A stretch of 64,000 nucleotides of DNA, taken from Sporosarcina koreensis. Its GTDB lineage: Bacteria; Bacillota; Bacilli; Bacillales_A; Planococcaceae. This document shows, in pieces, positions 17,483 through 26,973 of the stretch. Position 1 is the first letter of the stretch. Every line of letters begins with the position of its first letter. The notes beneath the pieces are model-generated. The model was not told the DNA's origin and made no database searches. It was given only the letters and a program-made list of their open reading frames with translations. Where the stretch lies: the NCBI RefSeq assembly GCF_000826145.2, contig NZ_LN651337.1, positions 809,774 through 873,773 on the forward strand. The letters run 5' to 3'. Made by a program: the position numbers and the translations under genes.

Positions 17483-18793
17483 TCAGCTGCGTGCGCGGGT
17501 GATGATACGGATCGGTGTCCCTTCGAAACCGAACGACTCCCTCAGACGGTTCTGAAGGAAACGTTCGTACGAAAAGTGCATGAGTTCCGTATCATTCACG
17601 AATACGACGAATGCAGGCGGTCTGACAGCCACCTGGGTCGTGTAATAGATGCGCAGACGCTTCCCTTTATCGGAAGGCGCCGGATTTCGTGCCACCGCGT
17701 CTTCGATCACTTCGTTCAGGACGCTCGACTGGATACGGAGGGAGTGATTCTCACTGATTGTCGTAATCAGGTCGAACAATGTCCGCACCCGCTGTTTCGT
17801 CTTTGCCGACACATAGGCGACCGGCGCATAATCCAGGAACAGGAAGTTCTTGCGGATGTCTTCCGTGAAACGGTTCATCGTCTTCTCATCTTTTTCGAGG
17901 GCATCCCATTTATTCACGACGAAGAGTACACCCTTACCCGCTTCTTCCGCATAGCCGGCAATCCGCTTGTCCTGTTCACGGATCCCTTCTTCACCATTGA
18001 GCACGATGAGTACGACATCCGAGCGGTCGATCGCTTTCAATGCACGCAGGACACTGTACTTTTCCGTGTTTTCATACACCTTGCCTTTTTTCCGCATGCC
18101 GGCGGTATCGATGATCCTGAACTTCTGACCTTCATATTCGTACAGCGAGTCAATGGCGTCTGTCGTCGTTCCGGCAACGTCGCTGACAATCACACGGTCT
18201 TCACCCAGAAGCGCGTTGACAAGCGAGGACTTCCCGACGTTCGGCCGGCCGATCAAGGAGAAACGGATGACGTCTTCCTCGATCTCTTCTGCTGCAGGCT
18301 CGGGGAAACTGGCTGCGACACCGTCCAGCAGGTCTCCGAGACCGAGACCGTGGGAACCGGAAATCGGATATGGGTCGCCAAAGCCGAGTGAATAGAAATC
18401 ATAGATCATCTCACGCATTTCAGGGTTATCGACTTTGTTGACGGCCAGGACGACCGGCTTTTTTGTTTTGTATAGAATTTTCGCGACCTGCTCATCACCG
18501 TTCGTCACGCCTTCACGGCCATTCGTCAGGAAGATGATCACATCGGCTTCTTCGATCGCAATTTCCGCCTGGGCCCGTATTTGTTCCAAAAACGGTTCAT
18601 CGCCAATGTCGATGCCCCCTGTATCAATCAGATTGAAATCATGTGTCAGCCATTCCGCTGAGCTGTAGATCCGGTCACGTGTGACGCCCGAAACGTCTTC
18701 CACGATTGAAATCCGCTCACCGACAATCCGGTTGAAGATCGTCGATTTGCCGACGTTCGGCCGTCCGACGATGGCTACTGTTGGTTTACTCAT
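17483..18793 (-). CDS. der: Ribosome assembly GTPase Der (EngA)
   Basis: Der is a double-domain GTPase needed for 50S subunit maturation. The 436-residue protein shows two full G domains: GRPNVGKST (residues 10-18) with NKVD near 119, and GRPNVGKSS (182-190) with NKWD near 295, then a KH-like C-terminal domain. It lies between the S1-domain gene ypfD and gpsA. AAGGATG-type ribosome site precedes the ATG at 18793. All motifs are intact. Confidence 0.97.
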   Translation of the reverse strand: MSKPTVAIVGRPNVGKSTIFNRIVGERISIVEDVSGVTRDRIYSSAEWLTHDFNLIDTGGIDIGDEPFLEQIRAQAEIAIEEADVIIFLTNGREGVTNGDEQVAKILYKTKKPVVLAVNKVDNPEMREMIYDFYSLGFGDPYPISGSHGLGLGDLLDGVAASFPEPAAEEIEEDVIRFSLIGRPNVGKSSLVNALLGEDRVIVSDVAGTTTDAIDSLYEYEGQKFRIIDTAGMRKKGKVYENTEKYSVLRALKAIDRSDVVLIVLNGEEGIREQDKRIAGYAEEAGKGVLFVVNKWDALEKDEKTMNRFTEDIRKNFLFLDYAPVAYVSAKTKQRVRTLFDLITTISENHSLRIQSSVLNEVIEDAVARNPAPSDKGKRLRIYYTTQVAVRPPAFVVFVNDTELMHFSYERFLQNRLRESFGFEGTPIRIITRARS

Positions 18794-18835
18794 TCATCAT
18801 ACATCCTTCCACGCTATCTTCTGCATATTATACAC

Positions 18836-18874
18836 AAAAAAAAGAGATGGCGCTCTTAAAAGAGCCATCTCTTT
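18836..18874 (-). terminator. Intrinsic terminator after ypfD
   Basis: Minus-strand stem AAAGAGATGGC / GCCATCTCTTT closes on a short loop and ends in eight T. It separates the S1-domain gene from der. Confidence 0.9.
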
Positions 18875-18904
18875 CAATTGATTGTTACAGGACACTGAAC
18901 AAGG

Positions 18905-20044
18905 TTATTCAGAGAACTTCTTCAGCTGGTCACCGATGACGTCGCTGATCGAGAAACCTGATGGTTCTTCAGGCATTTCATAATCGTCGTAAGACTCCTC
19001 TTCCTTGTCTGTCAGGTCTTTGATGCTCAGTGACAGGCGCTTCTCGATTGGATTGACGTCCAGCACCTTCACTTCGACTGTCTGCCCTTCAGACAGCACT
19101 TCGTTCGGCGTTCCGATGTGCTGGTGGGAGATGCGGGAGATATGGACAAGCCCTTCCACGCCTGGGAACACTTCCACGAATGCCCCGTACGAGACAAGGC
19201 GCTTCACAGTTCCTTCGAGGACAGCACCTTTAGGAGCCTTTTCTTCGATTCCTTCCCAAGGACCAGCAAGCGTTTCCTTGATGGACAGGCTGATACGTTC
19301 TGCATCACGGTCGACTGACAGGACCTTCACCTGCACCTTGTCCCCTTCCTTCAGGACATCGGACACTTTCTCGACGTGGCCGTGTGCGATTTGTGAAATG
19401 TGCACAAGGCCGTCCACGCCGCCCAGATCGACGAACGCACCGAATGATGCAATCCGCTGAACAGTGCCGTCGAGCACCTGACCTTCTTCCAGATCAGCAA
19501 GCACTTCGTCTTTCTTGGAAGACTTCTCTTCCTGGATGACTGCGCGGTGGGAAAGGATAAGACGGTTCTTCTCCTTGTCCATCTCGACAATCTTGAAATC
19601 CATCGTGCGTCCTTTGTAATCTTCGAATGATTCCACGAAATGATCTTCCACCAGGGAAGCGGGGATGAAGCCGCGGACACCCAGATCGACGACGAGGCCG
19701 CCTTTCACTACGTCCTTCACTTCTGTGGTGATCGTTTCATTGTTATTGAATTTCTCCTCGAGTGCATCCCAGGCATCTTCCGCATCCACTTTCCGCTTGG
19801 ACAGCACATAGGCATCATCTTCGACCTTGATGATGGACAGTTCGAGTTCGTCCCCGTCTTTCACAGCGTCAGATGCCGTTTCAATGTGAAGGCTGGACAG
19901 CTCGCTGATCGGGATCACACCGTCAAACGGAGCTCCAGGGATTTCCACGGTAACTGATTTGTCTTCGATTTTAGTGACTTTACCTGTCACGCGGTCTCCT
20001 TCGTTATATCCATCCATCGCTTCTACATTCATCTCTTCAGTCAT
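18905..20044 (-). CDS. ypfD: S1-domain RNA-binding protein (ribosomal protein S1 homolog)
   Basis: The 379-residue protein is built of four S1 (OB-fold) domains. The last two are clearest, with repeated GAFVDLGGVDGLVHISQIAHGHV (about residue 205) and GAFVEVFPGVEGLVHISRISHQHI (about 290). Low-GC Gram-positives carry this shorter S1 homolog instead of the six-domain proteobacterial S1. Its role in translation is less clear than in E. coli. The start at 20044 has GGAGGAGG upstream. Gene order cmk-plsC-ypfD-der matches many Bacillales. Confidence 0.94.
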   Translation of the reverse strand: MTEEMNVEAMDGYNEGDRVTGKVTKIEDKSVTVEIPGAPFDGVIPISELSSLHIETASDAVKDGDELELSIIKVEDDAYVLSKRKVDAEDAWDALEEKFNNNETITTEVKDVVKGGLVVDLGVRGFIPASLVEDHFVESFEDYKGRTMDFKIVEMDKEKNRLILSHRAVIQEEKSSKKDEVLADLEEGQVLDGTVQRIASFGAFVDLGGVDGLVHISQIAHGHVEKVSDVLKEGDKVQVKVLSVDRDAERISLSIKETLAGPWEGIEEKAPKGAVLEGTVKRLVSYGAFVEVFPGVEGLVHISRISHQHIGTPNEVLSEGQTVEVKVLDVNPIEKRLSLSIKDLTDKEEESYDDYEMPEEPSGFSISDVIGDQLKKFSE

Positions 20045-20122
20045 ATGTAGTCCTCCTCCATAATAATCATATCTCTATACTATTGGAATATACCCATAAA
20101 AACAAAAAATTGAACTTGTTTA

Positions 20123-20704
20123 TCAGCGGTTTTTTTCCAGCAGTTCCTGGATTGCCGACATGATGACTTCCGTCGCCTCTTCCGCGGAGGCTTTCCGTTC
20201 CCGGTATTCCGTCATATCGATCGGCCGGCCATACACGACTTTCAGCTTCCGGAATGGACGGTACGGACCGATGATGGCACAGGGCATCACCACGGCGTCT
20301 CCTTTCAATGCGAAAAAACCTGCTCCTGTTAATCCTTTCCCCAATTCCCCGTTTTTACTCCTGGTTCCTTCAGGAAACATTCCGACCACTTGTCCGGAGC
20401 GTAATAATTCCAGTGCCTTCCGGATCGCCTGACGGTCGCTGAGTCCCCGCTTTACCGGGAACGCATTGACATTCGGCAGGACCGACTTCAACACCGGCTG
20501 ATGGAACAGCTCTTCCTTCGCCATGAAATGGACCGGTCTTGGAGCTGTCAGTCCGACGACCGGCGGATCGAGGTTGTCGATATGGTTCGTGCAGAGCAGG
20601 ACACCCGATTCCTCGGGGAAGTTCTCCCGGCCGATGATCTGGATCCGGTAGAGCGGCCTCAGCACAGCTGCGCAGATTGCTTTACCGAGCGGATATAAGT
20701 TCAT
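20123..20704 (-). CDS. plsC: 1-acyl-glycerol-3-phosphate acyltransferase (PlsC family)
   Basis: PlsC adds the second acyl chain to lysophosphatidic acid, giving phosphatidic acid. The 193-residue protein has the catalytic NHIDNLDP (H41, D46) and the glycerol-phosphate site FPEGTRS near residue 115, plus a short hydrophobic N-terminus that may bind the membrane. It overlaps the cmk stop by four bases (ATGA), so it is coupled to cmk. Gene gpsA nearby supplies the backbone substrate. Confidence 0.93.
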   Translation of the reverse strand: MNLYPLGKAICAAVLRPLYRIQIIGRENFPEESGVLLCTNHIDNLDPPVVGLTAPRPVHFMAKEELFHQPVLKSVLPNVNAFPVKRGLSDRQAIRKALELLRSGQVVGMFPEGTRSKNGELGKGLTGAGFFALKGDAVVMPCAIIGPYRPFRKLKVVYGRPIDMTEYRERKASAEEATEVIMSAIQELLEKNR

Positions 20705-21378
20705 GAGTCCATCCTCATTTCTGCATGGCGGATGATAGTGTCGGCGACTTGTTCGATAGTGAGAGCGGTCGTGTCGATGAACACCGCATCTGCCGCCTGC
20801 TTCAACGGTGAAGTGATGCGTTCCGTATCCGCCTTGTCACGCTCCGCAATGTCTCTGCACAGGTCATCCATTGTACAGTCTATCCCTCTTCTTACATTTT
20901 CCGCATACCGCCGTGCTGCACGTTCCTCCACCGAAGCGGTCATGAATATCTTCAGCTCAGCATCCGGCAGAACGGCGGTGCCGATATCCCTGCCATCCAT
21001 GACGACGCCTGAGGCATTCGCCAGGAGCCGCTGTTTTTCCGCCATCAGTCCGCGGACGGTCGGCTGGGCTGCTGCTGCTGACACATTGGCCGTAACTTCC
21101 TGGGAGCGGATCGCTTCCGTGACATCTTTGCCGTCCACCCTCACCAGCTGGCCTTCCGGAGAAGGAAGCAGCTCGATTTCCATCCGTTCGAGCAATGATG
21201 AGAGCGCCTGATCGTCATTGACATCTATATGCTGCTGAAGGGCGCTGTATGTCAGGGCTCTGTACATGGCTCCTGTATCGATATAGGTATAGCCCAGTTT
21301 TTCCGCTGTTATCCGCGCAATCGTGCTTTTCCCGGCAGCTGCCGGGCCGTCGATCGCAATTTGAATTCCTCTGTTCAT
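20701..21378 (-). CDS. cmk: Cytidylate kinase
   Basis: Cmk phosphorylates CMP and dCMP. The 225-residue protein begins MNRGIQIAIDGPAAAGKST, the P-loop at residues 11-19, and has MDGRDIGTAVLPDAELK and RYAENVRRG. The ATG at 21378 is preceded by GGGGG and GAGG; the 23 extra upstream residues in frame cannot be part of the kinase fold. It is followed without a gap by plsC. Nothing unusual was seen. Confidence 0.96.
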   Translation of the reverse strand: MNRGIQIAIDGPAAAGKSTIARITAEKLGYTYIDTGAMYRALTYSALQQHIDVNDDQALSSLLERMEIELLPSPEGQLVRVDGKDVTEAIRSQEVTANVSAAAAQPTVRGLMAEKQRLLANASGVVMDGRDIGTAVLPDAELKIFMTASVEERAARRYAENVRRGIDCTMDDLCRDIAERDKADTERITSPLKQAADAVFIDTTALTIEQVADTIIRHAEMRMDS

Positions 21379-21423
21379 ATCCTCTACCCCCGTACTCGAT
21401 TCGAACACATTGTACCACAGCGA

Positions 21424-21457
21424 AAAGGAAAAAGTCTTATACAGCAAGACCTTTTCC
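21424..21457 (-). terminator. Hairpin terminator after the PilZ gene
   Basis: Minus-strand 12-base stem GGAAAAGGTCTT / AAGACTTTTTCC closes a seven-base loop and is followed by TTTTC. It starts in the stop codon of the PilZ gene. Confidence 0.7.
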
Positions 21458-22092
21458 TATTCGTTGCGTTTCTTCAGCTGCCTCTCAAAACATAGGCGGA
21501 TGACCTGCTGCCTTGATTCGGGATCGATTTCGTCGAATTGCAGGGAAGCGATCGGTCGCCCTTCCTTCTCCCATACCCTCACAACCCTTGCATTGACGCG
21601 CACATAGTTGATGGAGTTGTTTTTGAACGGCAGCACCAGTGTTGCAGTCACGATATCATCCTGCTCGAGGGAAGCGCGGGCCAGGTTCACTGCCATCCCG
21701 CCGGCACTGATGTCTTCCGCCACGAGCTGATGCACAGTGCCGTCCTTGTCGATCGCCACATCGAGCGGGGATTCCACCCTGACAAACTCCCGGCGCTGGA
21801 TCTTGATAAGTCCGCTGTCCCCCGGGTATGTGAGCTGCAGCATCGGAATGCCCCTGTTCAGCCGGCCGATGACTTCCGTCCGAAAGACATACGCCATCTT
21901 CAATTCGTCCACGAACGAAACGAGCAGCTGGGTACCGTCAATGAAGAAAGCAGTACGGCCGGTATCCAGCTGTGTCGGATAATCGATCATGATACAGTCT
22001 TTTTCAATATCCACGACCCGGCTTTTGTATTTCTCGCCGTTTTCCGTATAATCTTTATCGATTGCAATCGAGGTCCCGATTTTAAGTCTCAT
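21457..22092 (-). CDS. ypfA: PilZ-domain c-di-GMP receptor YpfA/DgrA
   Basis: The 211-residue protein has an N-terminal YcgR-like beta domain and a C-terminal PilZ domain. The c-di-GMP contacts are present: RREFVR (R101, R105) and DISAGG (D127, S129, G132). In B. subtilis YpfA binds c-di-GMP and slows swimming. ATG 22092 follows AGGTGG with a seven-base spacer; the twenty upstream residues in frame are discounted. It has its own terminator and lies between ypeB and cmk as in B. subtilis. No c-di-GMP enzyme lies in the window. Confidence 0.9.
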   Translation of the reverse strand: MRLKIGTSIAIDKDYTENGEKYKSRVVDIEKDCIMIDYPTQLDTGRTAFFIDGTQLLVSFVDELKMAYVFRTEVIGRLNRGIPMLQLTYPGDSGLIKIQRREFVRVESPLDVAIDKDGTVHQLVAEDISAGGMAVNLARASLEQDDIVTATLVLPFKNNSINYVRVNARVVRVWEKEGRPIASLQFDEIDPESRQQVIRLCFERQLKKRNE

Positions 22093-22161
22093 CTTACCGC
22101 CACCTGTCTCAGTTCTTATAGTTATTATGGCACGGCAGATGTTTTTTTCCAATAGATTCCG

Positions 22162-23448
22162 TTATTTTTGCTGTTCTGTCCGGATGACCTCTTTCGTCTC
22201 GGTATCGACCAGCACGATATATGTCCCGGTTTCCCCATTCTCCTCCATTGTGACGGTCAGTGCGTACGCCAGGCGCTGCCTCCCATGCTCATTTTCCGCA
22301 TAGACGAGTTCCTCGCGGTTCACTTTCACTTGCTTATGGAAGAACGTATTCCAGTCGATTTTCACGATCGGCTGGTCTTTCAGCTGTTCTTTCCGGATGT
22401 ATTCCGCAGCGTTGACCCCTGCTATCCTGCCGTCTTCCTTGGAAGCTTTGATCTGGATTGTGTCGGAGAGAACTTTCGCCTTATGCAGAGGCTCCTGGCG
22501 GGTGTAGACGAAGTGGAATGCCGTGTCATTCTCCCTGACTTCCTCGAATACGACATCGGTATAGCCCGCTACCTTCAGGAATTGTTCGACTTGCTTCTGC
22601 ACCGTCCCTGCATCCAATCTGCCGTTCCCTGCCGGCCGTTCGGTCAAGAAGGACAGCACATGGCCGCCTTTTTCGGTTATATCGATGTAACCGACCGATT
22701 CCTGATCGGAAAACCGGATATGATAGAACGGATACGGGGATCCAGGTTTGCTTTTTTTCAGGTCTATCACCTGGTCTGCCGTGTCGGGGAACAGTTTCTT
22801 GAACTTGTCCAGGGCCTGCTCTTTCGAAATTGCAGGGTCCTCTATATGTTTCAGCTCTTTCTTTTTCAGGGCATCCGACTCGCTGGCGGTGAGCGGGAAT
22901 ACGCTTTCCGTATATTGCTGCACGGACGCACTCAAACCTTTCCAGTCGAATGACGCTTTCTCACTGTCCATCCGCTGCTGCCATTCCTCCATCGACAGGT
23001 TGCCGCTTGCCATATCGGCTGTTGCCGCCGCCCACTCATTCGACAGGTTTTCGATATTTCCGGAGGCCTTATCCATGACGGCATGGAACTCACGCGGCTC
23101 CGTCTGTTCGGGTCCGGTCTTCGCAAACTTTCCGAGCCTGCTCAAGTAATTCATCCAGACAGACGAGAAATGGGGATCGAGCGGAAGTGACGAAACGGAC
23201 TGCTGAATATCGGACGACAGCCGCCATATATCTTCCCTCGCCCTCAGATCACCTTCCCCTTCGTTGAACAGCATCGTCTTTTTCACGGCAGTGTCGAGCT
23301 CCTGCAGTTTGGCTGAAGCATCAGCAATGTTTTTCGCATACTGCACTGACAGGGCGTTTTGGAGATCTTTCTTTTGGATGTTCGTCGTATATGCATATAC
23401 GCTCAGAGAAAAAATAGCGAACAGCGCCAGAAAACTGAATCGTTTCAT
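22162..23448 (-). CDS. ypeB: Germination protein YpeB
   Basis: YpeB is the partner that localises and stabilises the cortex hydrolase SleB in the dormant spore. The 428-residue protein has a single N-terminal membrane anchor (FSFLALFAIFSLSVYAY) and a long outside part ending in PepSY-like repeats with periodic aromatic residues. Start choice is uncertain between ATG 23448 and GTG 23463; neither has an ideal ribosome site. It lies 50 bases after sleB, the standard pair. It is a little shorter than the roughly 450 residues of B. subtilis. Confidence 0.92.
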   Translation of the reverse strand: MKRFSFLALFAIFSLSVYAYTTNIQKKDLQNALSVQYAKNIADASAKLQELDTAVKKTMLFNEGEGDLRAREDIWRLSSDIQQSVSSLPLDPHFSSVWMNYLSRLGKFAKTGPEQTEPREFHAVMDKASGNIENLSNEWAAATADMASGNLSMEEWQQRMDSEKASFDWKGLSASVQQYTESVFPLTASESDALKKKELKHIEDPAISKEQALDKFKKLFPDTADQVIDLKKSKPGSPYPFYHIRFSDQESVGYIDITEKGGHVLSFLTERPAGNGRLDAGTVQKQVEQFLKVAGYTDVVFEEVRENDTAFHFVYTRQEPLHKAKVLSDTIQIKASKEDGRIAGVNAAEYIRKEQLKDQPIVKIDWNTFFHKQVKVNREELVYAENEHGRQRLAYALTVTMEENGETGTYIVLVDTETKEVIRTEQQK

Positions 23449-23498
23449 GATCTGTAGGTACACCTGCTTTCTTTTCCTAATGTCGTTGATACAATCGA

Positions 23499-24290
23499 TC
23501 AGTTACAGAAGATATGCATGCCGATTTTCTTGATCTGCGGGCGTGACCAGATCCACTTGCTTGTTGCCGTGACAGGGTTGAAGTAATAGATAGCATTCTC
23601 CGAAGGATCCCACCCGTTCATCGCGTCGATGACCGCTTCTTTCGCACGTTCATTCGGAGTCAGCCAGATCTGCCCGTCAGAGACGGCCGTGAATGCCCCC
23701 GGCTGGAAGATGACGCCCCCCACAGTGTTCGGGAAGTCGGGGTGTTCGATCCGGTTCAGGATGACTGCTGCCACCGCAACCTGCCCTTCATACGGTTCGC
23801 CCCGGGATTCTCCATAGACTGCATTAGCCAGCAGTTTCAAATCGTCTTCACTATACTTTCCAGGCATCTGTGTCGTTTTATTCCCGGAAGAGGCACTTCC
23901 GCCTTTCGCCTGGCTGGACAGCGGTTTTCCGCCATAGTGGGTGAACTCTTTCCCATTCCGTAAGTTGTCCATCACGAATTGTTTGTCGTAAGATGAGACA
24001 TTCACCAATTTCTTCTTTGTCTTGCTGCCGGCAATCCCATCGACAGGCAGTCCGTATTTCTCCTGGAATTCCCTGAGTGCCCAGTAGGTCTGATAGCCGA
24101 ATACACCGTCAATCTTCCCTTTGAAGAATCCGATGTACTGCAGTCTTGCCTGCAGCTCGATGACGTCATCCCCTTTTGCCCCTTTTGCGAGACCACGATC
24201 TGTGAATGCCTGCGTATCGGAGCTGAATGACAGCTGCAGAACAGCCAGCAGTAATATGCCTGCCAGCAGCGAGCGTATCCGTTTGTTCAT
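23499..24290 (-). CDS. sleB: Spore cortex-lytic enzyme SleB
   Basis: SleB is a lytic transglycosylase that breaks cortex peptidoglycan at germination. The 263-residue protein has a signal peptide ending near SSDTQAF, a peptidoglycan-binding domain (GDDVIELQARLQYIGFFKGKIDG) and the hydrolase_2 catalytic domain LLANAVYGESRGEPYEGQVAVAAVILNR, in which the glutamate of YGESRGEP is catalytic. ATG 24290 is preceded by GGAGG and an eight-base spacer. A sigma G promoter is expected but I found no clear match upstream. Confidence 0.96.
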   Translation of the reverse strand: MNKRIRSLLAGILLLAVLQLSFSSDTQAFTDRGLAKGAKGDDVIELQARLQYIGFFKGKIDGVFGYQTYWALREFQEKYGLPVDGIAGSKTKKKLVNVSSYDKQFVMDNLRNGKEFTHYGGKPLSSQAKGGSASSGNKTTQMPGKYSEDDLKLLANAVYGESRGEPYEGQVAVAAVILNRIEHPDFPNTVGGVIFQPGAFTAVSDGQIWLTPNERAKEAVIDAMNGWDPSENAIYYFNPVTATSKWIWSRPQIKKIGMHIFCN

Positions 24291-24365
24291 CACGTTTTCC
24301 TCCAGTCTTCGTTCCTAGTGTCTATCCTGCCCGTATTCAGTTGTTTTATGACGCATTTTGTAAAA

Positions 24366-24411
24366 CAAAAAAACTGCCCGGAAATGTTTTTTCAACATTT
24401 CCGGGCAGTTC
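24366..24411 (-). terminator. Strong intrinsic terminator after prsW
   Basis: Minus-strand 16-base perfect stem (ACTGCCCGGAAATGTT and its complement) with a five-base loop, then seven T. It lies just past the prsW stop. Confidence 0.95.
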
Positions 24412-24413
24412 GC

Positions 24414-25085
24414 TCAGCGCATGCGTCTCCTCGCTTGTCTCAACGCGAAAACATGGGCATATTTGACCCTCGTCAGTCCGAACCACCATAAGAACAGCAT
24501 GAACGGGATCATCAGATAGAGCCAGAGATCATGTATCTCCAAGATAGCATTATATGTTACGTGAAGCAGGAAAGGCAGGAGGAATGCCAGCGCCAAGTAT
24601 CGGTTTCTCCGCTCTCCCGGCGCGAACTTCGACCGTCCATAATAATACCCCATGACGACACCGAACAAGGCATGGCTCGACACCGGCAGCAGTGCACGGA
24701 TGAAGGCCGTATCCAGGCCGAACGTAAAGAGGAACAGGATATTCTCGACAGTCGCAAAACCGAGCGAGACACTCGCCCCGAACAGGATGCCATCATATGC
24801 GTCGTCAAATTCGAAATTGTTATAGAGGAAAATCAATAATACAAGCCACTTGAAAAACTCTTCGATGGCTCCTGTGAAGAGTGTGTTATGGAGGAATCCG
24901 TTCGCCAGCACGTGTTCCTCCAAGAAGACGTGCTGGATGAAAAGGATCGGGAATGTCATGACAGCACCATAGACGAACGCTTGGAACAGGGCACGGGAAG
25001 GTTCCTGTGTAATCTCTTTCCGTAAATACAAATAGCTGAAGAGCGCAAGTGACGGTGCGATCGCCACAGTGAATAATATGAACAA
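24414..25085 (-). CDS. prsW: Site-1 protease PrsW (TTG start)
   Basis: PrsW is a membrane protease that cuts the anti-sigma factor RsiW to release sigma W. The 223-residue protein has several membrane helices and the CAAX-like motifs GAIEEFFKW (E75, E76), LGFATVEN (E114) and SSHALFGVVMG (H138). TTG 25085 is chosen because GGGGG lies eight bases upstream and the protein then starts FILFTVAIAP like its relatives; a -10 box at 25109-25114 also rules out starts further upstream. RsiX of this window is another anti-sigma factor, but PrsW acts on RsiW in B. subtilis. Confidence 0.9.
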   Translation of the reverse strand: MFILFTVAIAPSLALFSYLYLRKEITQEPSRALFQAFVYGAVMTFPILFIQHVFLEEHVLANGFLHNTLFTGAIEEFFKWLVLLIFLYNNFEFDDAYDGILFGASVSLGFATVENILFLFTFGLDTAFIRALLPVSSHALFGVVMGYYYGRSKFAPGERRNRYLALAFLLPFLLHVTYNAILEIHDLWLYLMIPFMLFLWWFGLTRVKYAHVFALRQARRRMR

Positions 25086-25108
25086 CTTCCGCACCCCCAA
25101 TCAGGGAG

Positions 25109-25117
25109 ATTATAACA
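25109..25117 (-). promoter_or_regulatory. Extended -10 promoter for prsW
   Basis: Minus strand TGT TATAAT (-10 at 25109-25114) without a good -35. Transcription would begin near 25102, about 17 bases before the TTG start, just after the ypdA stop. Confidence 0.5.
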
Positions 25118-25139
25118 TATTGCTCATATGGAGACCCGG

Positions 25140-26120
25140 CTATTCTGCAATTTTATTTTGCAGCCGCTTCTTGATCGTCTCTGCAATCAGTTCACCGTGA
25201 TGTCTGCCGTTTTCAATGAAAATCGAGTTTGCATTGTTGCCGGCTGCGATGACCCCTGCAATATAGAGATTGTCCACGGATGTCTCCATCGTATCGGGAT
25301 TATAGTCAGGACAGCCGCTGACGGAATCGAGGCGGATTCCCATATTCCCCAGGAATTCATAGTCCGGATGGTAGCCGATCATCGCAAAGACAACATCTGC
25401 GCGGATCTCTTCCTGTCCGTTCGGTGTACTGACCGTGACGGTGTCCGTTGTGATGACGTCTACGGAGCCCTCGAATATCATCCGGACTTTCCCGTTATTC
25501 ACCAGGCTCTCAAATCCCGGCAGGATCCACGGTTTCACACTTTTCGAGTATTCCCCGCCCCGGTACACCACAGTGACATAGGCGCCGGCACGTTCGAGTT
25601 CCAGGGCAGCGTCGACCGCGGAATTCTTACCGCCGATGACAACTGCATGCTTGCGGAAGTAAGGGTGTGCCTCCTTGAAATAATGATGGACGTGCGGCAA
25701 TTCAGCACCTTCAGCATCCAGCCGGTTCGGCTGATCATAATATCCTGTCGCCACGACTGTGTAATCCGCCTGGTAGACGGCCTTGTTCGACGTGACGGTG
25801 AAACCGCCGTCATTCTTTTCGACAGACAGCACCGTTTCACCACTCCGGATATCCAGCTGCTCCAGTTCCGCTACAGTCCGGTAGTAGACAAGCGCGTCGT
25901 TGCGCTGTGGTTTCTCTTTTGCGGTGATGAACGGAATATTGCCGATCGACAGCTTCATGCTCGAGCTGAAGAACGTCTGGTGGGTCGGATACCGGTAGAT
26001 GGAGTTGACGATGCTCCCTTTCTCGATGAGGATCACCTGCAGCCCCAGATTCTGCAGCTCAATGGCAGCTGACAGACCGCATGGACCGGCTCCGATTATG
26101 ATAGCGTCGGTTTTAATCAT
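25140..26120 (-). CDS. ypdA: Bacillithiol disulfide reductase YpdA (Bdr)
   Basis: YpdA is an NADPH- and FAD-dependent enzyme that reduces bacillithiol disulfide. The 326-residue protein has the FAD motif IIGAGPCGLSAA near residue 8 and the NADPH motif GGKNSAVDAA near residue 165, and no CxxC pair, as is normal for YpdA. Bacillithiol is a main low-molecular-weight thiol of many Bacillales, so the organism probably makes it. In B. subtilis gudB follows; here ypbG is next, nine bases away, and gudB is absent. Confidence 0.92.
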   Translation of the reverse strand: MIKTDAIIIGAGPCGLSAAIELQNLGLQVILIEKGSIVNSIYRYPTHQTFFSSSMKLSIGNIPFITAKEKPQRNDALVYYRTVAELEQLDIRSGETVLSVEKNDGGFTVTSNKAVYQADYTVVATGYYDQPNRLDAEGAELPHVHHYFKEAHPYFRKHAVVIGGKNSAVDAALELERAGAYVTVVYRGGEYSKSVKPWILPGFESLVNNGKVRMIFEGSVDVITTDTVTVSTPNGQEEIRADVVFAMIGYHPDYEFLGNMGIRLDSVSGCPDYNPDTMETSVDNLYIAGVIAAGNNANSIFIENGRHHGELIAETIKKRLQNKIAE

Positions 26121-26129
26121 ACTCTATGT

Positions 26130-26912
26130 TTACACTCCTTTTTTATACCGCAGTGTGATCAGATGTGTTTCCGGAGGAGCGCCAAAACGGAGCGGGACGA
26201 GAGACGTGCCGAACCCGTTGCTGATCAGTTCAGCCTGCCTGCGGTCCACCCTGAATGTCCCTTTCGGCTGCATCCCCCAGGGTCCTACCCTGATTTGCCC
26301 GCCATGTGTATGGCCTCCTGCCAAAAGTGCCGGAGACGCCATATCCGCCAAATTCCCGAAAGAGGAAGGATTATGCATCACGACGATACGGAAATCATAC
26401 TGTCCGCCGAATTCAACTGCCTTCCGCAAGTCGGCATTGCCGCTTGAAGGATCATCGGCACCGCTGATGATCCAGCCAGGATGAGATGCGACCGGTACAG
26501 TGCGATTATCCAGTATAGTCCCGCCGACGTCCGCGATGATGGACCGCATCGTCTCCTCCCCGATCTCACGGTCGTTATTGCCCCACACATAATAGACAGG
26601 GCCCATTTCAGCAAGCCGGGCGGCATTCTGCTGAACACGCCGGACGGGGACACCTTTTTCCGCAAAATCCCCTCCGATGATGACGAGGTCAGGTGACTTT
26701 CCGGTCTGCTGCACTTTTTCGGACAGCCGTCCGGGAACCCGTCTCCGGTGCACATCACTTATGAAGAAGACCGTCAATTCCGAATCGGGATCCGGATCGA
26801 TCTCCACTGCATGCTTTTTCACGGTCACCCGCTTCGCACTCCACAGCATACTCGCAGTCACGAGAGCTGCACATGCCGAAAGCACACCAAATGCGATTTT
26901 CCATGTCTTCAT
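26130..26912 (-). CDS. ypbG: Calcineurin-like metallophosphoesterase YpbG
   Basis: The 260-residue protein has an N-terminal membrane anchor (KIAFGVLSACAALVTASML) and all metallophosphoesterase motifs: FISDVHRRR (D53, H55), GGDFAEKG, GNNDRE and GHTHGGQIR near residue 200. The active site faces outside. Relatives hydrolyse UDP-sugars or phospholipids, but the true substrate is unknown. The start at 26912 follows AGGTGG with a short four-base spacer. Nine bases separate it from ypdA, suggesting co-transcription. Confidence 0.88.
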   Translation of the reverse strand: MKTWKIAFGVLSACAALVTASMLWSAKRVTVKKHAVEIDPDPDSELTVFFISDVHRRRVPGRLSEKVQQTGKSPDLVIIGGDFAEKGVPVRRVQQNAARLAEMGPVYYVWGNNDREIGEETMRSIIADVGGTILDNRTVPVASHPGWIISGADDPSSGNADLRKAVEFGGQYDFRIVVMHNPSSFGNLADMASPALLAGGHTHGGQIRVGPWGMQPKGTFRVDRRQAELISNGFGTSLVPLRFGAPPETHLITLRYKKGV

Positions 26913-26930
26913 ACATCCACCTGCCATATG

Positions 26931-26962
26931 AAAAAGGCAAAGCATACGGACTTTGCCTTTTC
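26931..26962 (-). terminator. Intrinsic terminator after ypbE
   Basis: Minus-strand stem AAAAGGCAAAG / CTTTGCCTTTT with an eight-base loop and T-run. It sits in the gap before ypbG and ends the ypbE transcript. Confidence 0.8.
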
Positions 26963-26973
26963 CTGATTTTAAT

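Noticed and set aside
17321-18391. 356-codon plus-strand frame opposite der
   Set aside because: Antisense to conserved GTPase motifs; no ribosome site.
24291-24360. Sigma G promoter upstream of sleB
   Set aside because: TGAATA occurs, but no CATnnTA-type -10 is found at the right distance.
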